A DNA stretch of 64,000 nucleotides from Irineochytrium annulatum (lineage: Eukaryota > Chytridiomycota > Chytridiomycetes > Chytridiales > Chytridiaceae). The notes beneath the pieces were generated by a model that was given only the letters and a program-made list of their open reading frames with translations, did not search any database and was not told where the DNA came from. The stretch lies in the NCBI GenBank assembly GCA_027600665.1, contig JADGJL010000004.1:1-64000 (forward strand). Reading direction: 5' to 3'. Shown piece after piece: positions 58,451 through 64,000 of the stretch; the first letter of the stretch is position 1, and each line of letters opens with the position of its first letter. A program made the position numbers and the translations under genes.

Positions 58451-58482
58451 CAAGGTTGGCAATGATGCCGGCCTTGTTTTTT
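58451..58482 (+). terminator. Terminator of the M23 peptidase gene
   Basis: CAAGGTTGGC / GCCGGCCTTG stem (one G-U pair) with a 6-base loop, followed by TTTTTT. Confidence 0.9.
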
Positions 58483-58666
58483 GCTGCTGTAAAAAATTTT
58501 CAAATGAAAGACCTTTCAAGCCTCTGATCGGGATGTGACGGTGCTTCAGGTATGTTAAACTATAGAGTATATACAACAATCAACGAGGCTTTGGTACAAG
58601 CTGAACATAGAAGATAGATATAGACGCTAATGCGGATTAAGCAGGATATAGGGGTGAATTCAGCCG

Positions 58667-59389
58667 ATGCAGGGGAAGATTTTGGTGGTGGACGATGAAC
58701 AGCCCATCGCAGACATTCTGAAGTTTAATTTGGAAAAAGAGGGGTACGAGGTCATCTGTGCATTTGATGGCATTCGTGCGGTTGAACTGGCGTTATCCGA
58801 AAAACCGGATCTGATGCTGCTGGATCTGATGCTGCCGGGCAAGGACGGTATGGATGTATGTCGTGAGGTGCGCGCTCATCTGGAGATGCCGATCATTATG
58901 CTTACCGCCAAGGATGGCGAGATCGACAAGGTACTCGGGTTGGAATTGGGTGCAGATGATTACGTGACGAAGCCATTCAGTACACGTGAGCTGCTGGCAC
59001 GGGTGAAGGCACAGATGCGCAGACGGCAAAAGCTCGCGATTACGGCAGAAGCGCCGGAAGATGAGGAAAAGCAGGTTATGCGGTTATTTGATCTGGCGTT
59101 TGATATGGACATGTATACGGCTTACAAAGGTGGGGAACCGCTCGATCTGACCCATCGTGAGTACGAACTTCTCTATTATATGGCGAAGCACTCCGGCAAG
59201 GTTATGACACGGGAACATCTGCTGCAAGCGGTATGGGGATATGAATATTTCGGCGATGTACGTACCGTGGATGTTACAATCCGTCGTCTGCGTGAGAAGA
59301 TTGAGGAGAATCCGAGCAAACCGGAAACGATTCTGACACGCCGCGGGCTCGGTTATCTCGTGCGCAGTGCCAAAAGCGTGGGGATATAA
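58667..59389 (+). CDS. walR: Response regulator WalR (YycF)
   Basis: A 240-residue OmpR-type regulator for cell-wall metabolism. The receiver domain has DD at 9-10, the phosphorylation site Asp53 in LLDLMLPG and Lys in VTKPF; the C-terminal winged helix has [14 protein letters not shown] and [15 protein letters not shown]. It activates wall hydrolases through TGTWAH-N5-TGTWAH sites. Its TAA stop shares one base with the walK ATG. Confidence 0.97.
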   Translation: MQGKILVVDDEQPIADILKFNLEKEGYEVICAFDGIRAVELALSEKPDLMLLDLMLPGKDGMDVCREVRAHLEMPIIMLTAKDGEIDKVLGLELGADDYVTKPFSTRELLARVKAQMRRRQKLAITAEAPEDEEKQVMRLFDLAFDMDMYTAYKGGEPLDLTHREYELLYYMAKHSGKVMTREHLLQAVWGYEYFGDVRTVDVTIRRLREKIEENPSKPETILTRRGLGYLVRSAKSVGI

Positions 59390-61239
59390 TGGGCCGATTC
59401 GCGCGATTCTCGTTCTTCCGAACGATTCAGGCGAAATTGATCATTATCTATGTATTGCTGATTCTGATTGCGATGCAATTGATCGGCGTTTATTTTGTGA
59501 GCGCGATGAAGAACTCGTTGACCAGCAACTTTACGGAAGATCTGCAAGCCCGTGCGGAGATGCTGTCGGTTCTCGTGGGGGAGACGATGGCGGGCGGAGA
59601 AGCAGAGGCTGGCGAGGACAAAACGGAAAATCTGCGTGTGCTGGTGAACAACCTGTTCAACATTAACGGTGCCGAGATTCAGGTACTGGATGCCAGCGGA
59701 AAAGTACTGACGACCTCGCTAAGTTCTCATTCGGATTATGTGGGACGAAAAAACACCCAAACCGTCGTCAGCCGTGCGCTGCAGGGCATTCGGGACAATG
59801 AGGAATATATCGTTGACGAGGATAATGTTCGCAAAAAGGTCGTCGCCAAGCCGGTGCTGTCTGGCGGCAAGATCATTGGCGCGGTCTACATCGCGGCATC
59901 CATGAATGAGCTGTATTCCACGATGGAGGGAATCAACAAAATCTTCATCTCCGGTATCCTGATTGCCTTGGTGTTAACGGCGGTACTGGGCGTGATCCTG
60001 TCCCATACGATTACGCAGCCGATTAAAGAAGTGACTCGGAGAGCGACAGCGGTCGCAGAAGGTAACTTTGATCAGCAGACACCTGTATTTGGCACGGATG
60101 AGATCGGTCAGCTCAGTCGGGCTTTTAATTATATGACCAGCAGGCTTCGGGATGCCCTTTCACAGAATGAAGAGGAGAAGGAGAAATTGACCTCCATTCT
60201 GACCAATATGAGTGATGGTGTGGTAGCTACGGATGAGTACGGTAAAGTCATTCTCGTAAACCGTCGTGCCAGCAGCATTCTGGGTATGCATCCTGCGGAT
60301 ATTGAAGGAAGACACTTTGCCATATTACTCGGCATTGATCCGGAGGATGCGGAAGCTCTCGCGAGTGGGTTCACTGGTTCAACGTTGCTGCAGATTGCCC
60401 CCGCAGGACAAGAAGAACCTGTGGTCATTCGGATGACGTTCACACCGGTTCATCGGCGTGAACGGGGGATCACGGGAACCATTGCTGTACTTCAGGATGT
60501 TACCGAGCAGGAAGAGCTTGAGGCATCCCGGCGTGAATTCGTGGCGAATGTATCCCATGAACTGCGTACACCACTGACTACGATCAAGAGTTACGCGGAA
60601 GCGCTGGATGATGGTGCACTGGAAGACCCGCAGCTTGCCGGTCGTTTCGTGGGTGTTATTCAGAACGAGACGGAGCGAATGATACGACTGGTTACGGATC
60701 TGCTACACCTGTCTCGGCTGGATTCCAAAGAGGCTTTGCTTCGGAAACAACCAACCGACATTCTGGAAATGCTGGAGGAAGTGACGGATCGCTTCTCGTT
60801 CCAGATGCATCAGAAGGATATTCAGCCTGTACTATCTGTGGAGAATGATATTCCGGCTGTTCCACTGGATCGAGACCAGATTGATCAGGTGCTGGATAAT
60901 GTCGTATCCAATGCGCTGAAATATACGTTGGAAGGCGGCACCATTACGATTGCTGCTAGACGCAGTGATGGACACGCCCTTGCCATCTCGGTATCAGATA
61001 CCGGAATGGGTATTCCACAGCGCGATCTGGATCGCATTTTTGAGCGATTTTATCGGGTGGACAAGGCTCGTTCCCGCAGTATGGGAGGCACAGGATTAGG
61101 ACTGTCCATTGCCCGGGAAATTGTGAAGGCGCATGATGGCAGCATCTCTCTGGAGTCTGAAGTGGACGTAGGCACGACAGTAACGTTCACACTGCCGATG
61201 CGTGAGGAAGGGGGTGAGCACCGTGAAGGAACGGATTAA
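59389..61239 (+). CDS. walK: Sensor histidine kinase WalK (YycG)
   Basis: A 616-residue membrane kinase. Helices at about 15-37 and 182-205 enclose an extracellular PAS-like domain (about 40-180); HAMP (about 205-257), PAS (about 265-370), HisKA with His390 in VSHELRTPLTT and an HATPase domain (DTGMGIPQRD, GGTGLGLSIA) follow. It phosphorylates WalR and is restrained by YycH and YycI. Gene end overlaps yycH by 17 bases. Confidence 0.97.
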   Translation: MGRFARFSFFRTIQAKLIIIYVLLILIAMQLIGVYFVSAMKNSLTSNFTEDLQARAEMLSVLVGETMAGGEAEAGEDKTENLRVLVNNLFNINGAEIQVLDASGKVLTTSLSSHSDYVGRKNTQTVVSRALQGIRDNEEYIVDEDNVRKKVVAKPVLSGGKIIGAVYIAASMNELYSTMEGINKIFISGILIALVLTAVLGVILSHTITQPIKEVTRRATAVAEGNFDQQTPVFGTDEIGQLSRAFNYMTSRLRDALSQNEEEKEKLTSILTNMSDGVVATDEYGKVILVNRRASSILGMHPADIEGRHFAILLGIDPEDAEALASGFTGSTLLQIAPAGQEEPVVIRMTFTPVHRRERGITGTIAVLQDVTEQEELEASRREFVANVSHELRTPLTTIKSYAEALDDGALEDPQLAGRFVGVIQNETERMIRLVTDLLHLSRLDSKEALLRKQPTDILEMLEEVTDRFSFQMHQKDIQPVLSVENDIPAVPLDRDQIDQVLDNVVSNALKYTLEGGTITIAARRSDGHALAISVSDTGMGIPQRDLDRIFERFYRVDKARSRSMGGTGLGLSIAREIVKAHDGSISLESEVDVGTTVTFTLPMREEGGEHREGTD

Positions 61240-62503
61240 ATCCCTGGTGCTTGCTGCCCTTGTTGTAGCCAGTCTGGTTCAGAGTTATTTTCTGATCTAC
61301 CGTCTGCCCGGAGGTGGCGATTCCATTGTGACGTCAGAGACGAACTATGTGAAGACGGAAAATATGGGTCAGGAACGCAATATTGAAGAATTGATCTTCC
61401 CTGATCAGATGATTATTCATTTGGGTGAGGATAAACATACGGTGTTTTACCCTGGCAATACGTTCTATCAGTTGATCTATTCAAGGTTACAGGGGCGGAC
61501 GTTCGATGATTTTCAGCGCCGCAGCGTGCAATCGGTGAACTGGGATCAGATTCGCAAGGAGAACCCTGGGTTTGAGCTATCGTTCAAAGAAGGGATTCCC
61601 GTAGCATTGTTGCAGCGGGTAATGCGGCTCGGGACGGATTCCTTATTTCAGGGGGAGACCATTAACCGAATCTCGATCTATACGTCTAAAAATGAAACGA
61701 AGGCCCATGCGCTGTTCTTCAGCGCCAAGGGAGACGTGGTATATGAAGCAACGCAGGCGGACCTGACAGTACAAGACGTGCAGCAGCATGTTGACTTCGG
61801 TACGAACTGGACGCCATATACCTTAATGGATGGCGGTTATTATATCCCGGCGGAACCTCTGGAGACTATTGAGGCGGATGTGCCGACAGGTCAGTTCACG
61901 GTTGAGCAGATGCAGCGCAGTCTGTTCTTCGACCCAAGCATGACTCGGAACATCCGGGAAAAAGACGGGTCTGAGATTTACACGGACAGTAAACGTAGTC
62001 TGCAGGTAAAACAGGAACAGCGCTGGATCAGTTACACCGATCCGGCGGCACCGCCAGCAGGACAGATTGATCCTGCGAAGGATGCGTTGTCTGCGGTTGA
62101 TTTTGTGAATCAGCATGGGGGCTGGAAAGGCCGTTCGCGCATGATGCTAGGGACCACGGACAGCAAAACACGGCTTGAATTCCAGCAGTATTACGGCAGT
62201 TATCCGATTATGGATTCCATGCAGTTCCGCTTCGGCACGATTAGCATGGAGATGCAGCAGGAGACGGTATCCAGTTATGAACGATCGCTGGAGTACCTGA
62301 ACGAAGGTGCAGAGACCAAGAAATCGGTCAAATTGCCTGGCGGAGACAAGCTGAAGGCTCTGATTAAAAAGGTCGCAGGTGAGAATCGCCAGGTTGTGGA
62401 TGTATATCCAGCGTATCGTCCTTCTACAACTGAGGATGGACTGAAGCTGATCCCGGTATGGGTGATCCGCTTTGGAAACGGGGAGGAAACCACTGTTTCT
62501 TGA
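61223..62503 (+). CDS. yycH: WalK regulator YycH
   Basis: A 426-residue protein with an N-terminal membrane helix (about 7-24) and a large extracellular part, matching YycH, which controls WalK together with YycI. The start is set at GTG 61223 (MKERIKSLVLAA), 5 bases after GGGGGTGA; two in-frame GTGs further up (61202, 61214) lie in or before that ribosome site. It overlaps walK by 17 bases. The gap to yycI is occupied by a repeat element. Confidence 0.9.
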   Translation: MKERIKSLVLAALVVASLVQSYFLIYRLPGGGDSIVTSETNYVKTENMGQERNIEELIFPDQMIIHLGEDKHTVFYPGNTFYQLIYSRLQGRTFDDFQRRSVQSVNWDQIRKENPGFELSFKEGIPVALLQRVMRLGTDSLFQGETINRISIYTSKNETKAHALFFSAKGDVVYEATQADLTVQDVQQHVDFGTNWTPYTLMDGGYYIPAEPLETIEADVPTGQFTVEQMQRSLFFDPSMTRNIREKDGSEIYTDSKRSLQVKQEQRWISYTDPAAPPAGQIDPAKDALSAVDFVNQHGGWKGRSRMMLGTTDSKTRLEFQQYYGSYPIMDSMQFRFGTISMEMQQETVSSYERSLEYLNEGAETKKSVKLPGGDKLKALIKKVAGENRQVVDVYPAYRPSTTEDGLKLIPVWVIRFGNGEETTVS

Positions 62504-62558
62504 TGGGTTGTAGGGTAATGGAGTCATTCGATATCCGGGCGAGGTGTAAGGTCACACG

Positions 62559-62679
62559 ATAACGGAGAGGGCAGAAAAAAGCTGGAGAAGCGAAGCGTTC
62601 GCCTTTATCGCCGGATTTCTCCCTTAGGAAAAGGGAATCAGGAAATCTGGGGATAACAGCGATCGGAAGGTTGTTCTGA
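62559..62679 (-). repeat. 120-bp structured intergenic repeat, copy 2
   Basis: The reverse complement of this stretch aligns along its whole length with 46575-46694. Pairs in the central hairpin differ from copy 1 on both sides at once (GATTTC with GAAATC, CCCTT with AAGGG), so the fold is kept. It lies in the 235-base gap between yycH and yycI, inside the wal operon. Confidence 0.85.
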
Positions 62680-62738
62680 CCGCGGAGTGGGCCAGTGTGA
62701 TATTAGTTGCTTTTATCGAATGGACGGAGGTGAATGTT

Positions 62739-63482
62739 ATGGATTGGGGACGGGCGAAAAATGTGTTGATCTATGCCTTTCTGCTGCTCAATCTGGTGCT
62801 GGGTTACCAGATCTGGATGGATGCGCGGGAGACGGCCGGAGCCAATCTGGACTTCACCTCACTGGCAGACAATACACAGCAGGCGATGGAAGAGAAGGGC
62901 ATTCAGGTGCTGGCTCCGATTCCGAATGAAACGCCGAAGTTGCCGAAGTTGTCCTATGAGTTCATTGAAGAGGACAAGGCAGGTGTTGATATGGAGCTGG
63001 AACAGCCGGTAGATAGCAAGTTGATTTTCTCACAGAGTGAGCTGGAAGATGCATTACAGCGTGAGATTCCACAGATCGGTACATACCGGCTGGATCAGCT
63101 GATGGCCGAGGATGGGGCTTTTGTGCTTCACCCACTGGTGGATGGCAAATGGCCGCTCTTCAATGTGAGTCTGGAGCTGTTCTACAGCGACCAGAAAATA
63201 AAGGGTTATCGTCAGACTCCGGTGCGAATTACAACCGCAGAGGAGAGCGATCAGCAGGTACTTCCGGCGTCGAAGGCGCTGGGAACGCTGATCGAGAACT
63301 TTTTGCCAAATGATGCGATTGTCAAAGATATTCAGCTGGGCTATTACGGCCAGTTGTTCAATTCAGATATACAGGTAGCGATGCCGGCATGGCGGTTCGT
63401 GCTGGAAAGTGGCGAAGTGTTGTACGTGCAGGGCATCAGTGGGGATGTATTTAGTCCCAAGACAGACAAACCAGGGGAGTAA
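62739..63482 (+). CDS. yycI: WalK regulator YycI
   Basis: A 247-residue protein with the YycI N-terminus MDWGRAKNVLIYAFLLLNLVLGYQIW, of which the hydrophobic part (about 8-25) is a membrane helix, and an extracellular domain of YycH/YycI fold. It forms a complex with YycH and WalK. The ATG at 62739 follows GGAGGTGAATGTT. The stop is 6 bases before yycJ. Confidence 0.9.
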   Translation: MDWGRAKNVLIYAFLLLNLVLGYQIWMDARETAGANLDFTSLADNTQQAMEEKGIQVLAPIPNETPKLPKLSYEFIEEDKAGVDMELEQPVDSKLIFSQSELEDALQREIPQIGTYRLDQLMAEDGAFVLHPLVDGKWPLFNVSLELFYSDQKIKGYRQTPVRITTAEESDQQVLPASKALGTLIENFLPNDAIVKDIQLGYYGQLFNSDIQVAMPAWRFVLESGEVLYVQGISGDVFSPKTDKPGE

Positions 63483-63488
63483 TGCGTT

Positions 63489-64000
63489 ATGGGGATATAT
63501 TTTACCGTGTTATCCAGCGGTTCGACAGGTAATGCCACGGTCATACAGCATGGGGGGACCTCTCTCATGATTGATGCGGGTCTTAGTGCGAAGCGATTGG
63601 ATGCACTGTTTCAGGAAAGGGAGATTTCTGGGGCAGAACTGGACGGGATTCTGGTTACACATGAACATTCCGATCACATTAAAGGACTAGGCGCGATGTC
63701 TCGGAAATATAATTTACCAATCTACGCGAATCTGAACACGTGGGCGGCGCTGGAAAAGTCGGTTGGGGCGATTCCAGAGGAAAACCGGAGGATTTTTGAG
63801 ACGGGTGAAAAGCATGATTTTGGGTCACTGCGCGTGGAATCCTTCGGCATCTCACATGATGCGGCCGAGCCAGTAGGGTATACGTTCGATGACGGCAGTG
63901 AGAAGCTGTCTGTTGCAACAGATCTGGGATATATGAGCGACAAGGTTCGCGATGCGATCTCTGATTCCGACGTGCTGGTGCTGGAAGCGAATCATGATGT
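63489..64000 (+). CDS. yycJ: Metallo-beta-lactamase-fold protein YycJ/WalJ (cut by window edge)
   Basis: The first 170 residues of an MBL-fold hydrolase; the rest lies beyond the window. The N-terminus (FTVLSSGSTGNATVIQHG) and zinc motif THEHSDHIKG match YycJ, an exonuclease-like protein encoded after yycI and linked to DNA repair and wall/division coordination. The ATG at 63489 follows GGGGAG by 9 bases. An ATG at 63482 is in another frame. Confidence 0.9.
   Translation, partial: MGIYFTVLSSGSTGNATVIQHGGTSLMIDAGLSAKRLDALFQEREISGAELDGILVTHEHSDHIKGLGAMSRKYNLPIYANLNTWAALEKSVGAIPEENRRIFETGEKHDFGSLRVESFGISHDAAEPVGYTFDDGSEKLSVATDLGYMSDKVRDAISDSDVLVLEANHD

Overview
The window is a chromosomal origin region of a Gram-positive, spore-forming Firmicute, most probably a Paenibacillus. 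The support is gene order (rpmH-rnpA-yidC-jag-mnmE-mnmG-rsmG-noc-soj-spo0J and dnaA-dnaN-yaaA-recF-remB-gyrB-gyrA), spore-associated genes (yyaC, noc, a YheC/YheD ATP-grasp protein), an SLH-domain surface protein and the walRK-yycHIJ cell-wall operon. No phage, insertion sequence, CRISPR array or toxin gene was seen; this is mostly core genome.

Layout. From 1 to about 12 kb the genes run on the minus strand, leftward from the origin: HD-GYP protein, gyrA, (a YheC/YheD protein on the plus strand), gyrB, remB, recF, yaaA, dnaN, dnaA. The likely unwinding site is in the dnaN-dnaA gap (10552-10625): six TAG/TAA triplets, a G-rich step and DnaA boxes. A second DnaA-box cluster lies behind dnaA (12085-12441) and a third before rpmH (17011-17125). 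Between the second and third clusters sits a gluconate operon (gntR, gntP, gntK; 12.8-16.9 kb) with two GntR operators and a possible cre site, transcribed toward the origin.

From 17.3 to 34 kb nearly all genes run on the plus strand, away from the origin: rpmH, rnpA, yidC, jag, mnmE, mnmG, rsmG, noc, soj, spo0J (with two parS sites), a cysteine-desulfurase-like enzyme, DUF4446, DUF3343, MscS and DUF951 proteins, tRNA-Ser(CGA), rpsF-ssb-rpsR and an M15 peptidase. The minus-strand exceptions are yyaC and a yjzC-like gene.

From 34.4 kb there is an AT-rich gap without a convincing gene. It is followed by an oligopeptide ABC operon (D-F-B-C-A), an S11 carboxypeptidase-like protein lacking its nucleophile serine, an SLH-anchored S9 peptidase, a DHA2-type MFS exporter, an LCP cell-wall ligase, a CBS protein, a MazG-like protein, yybS, gdpP, rplI, dnaB, purA (with a PurR operator), a membrane-anchored Gly/Ser-rich protein, an M23 peptidase with a perfect WalR box, and walR-walK-yycH-yycI-yycJ (the last cut by the window edge).

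The genes form connected themes: initiation and segregation of the chromosome (dnaA, dnaN, dnaB, soj/spo0J/parS, noc, gyrase, ssb), tRNA modification (mnmE/mnmG), membrane insertion (yidC/jag), and cell-wall homeostasis (walRK, M23, LCP, S11, M15). The most unusual points are the gnt operon lodged among the origin DnaA boxes, a parS site that doubles as the rsmG terminator, a 120-bp hairpin repeat in two inverted copies with paired base changes (one copy splitting yycH from yycI), and the S11 protein without its serine.
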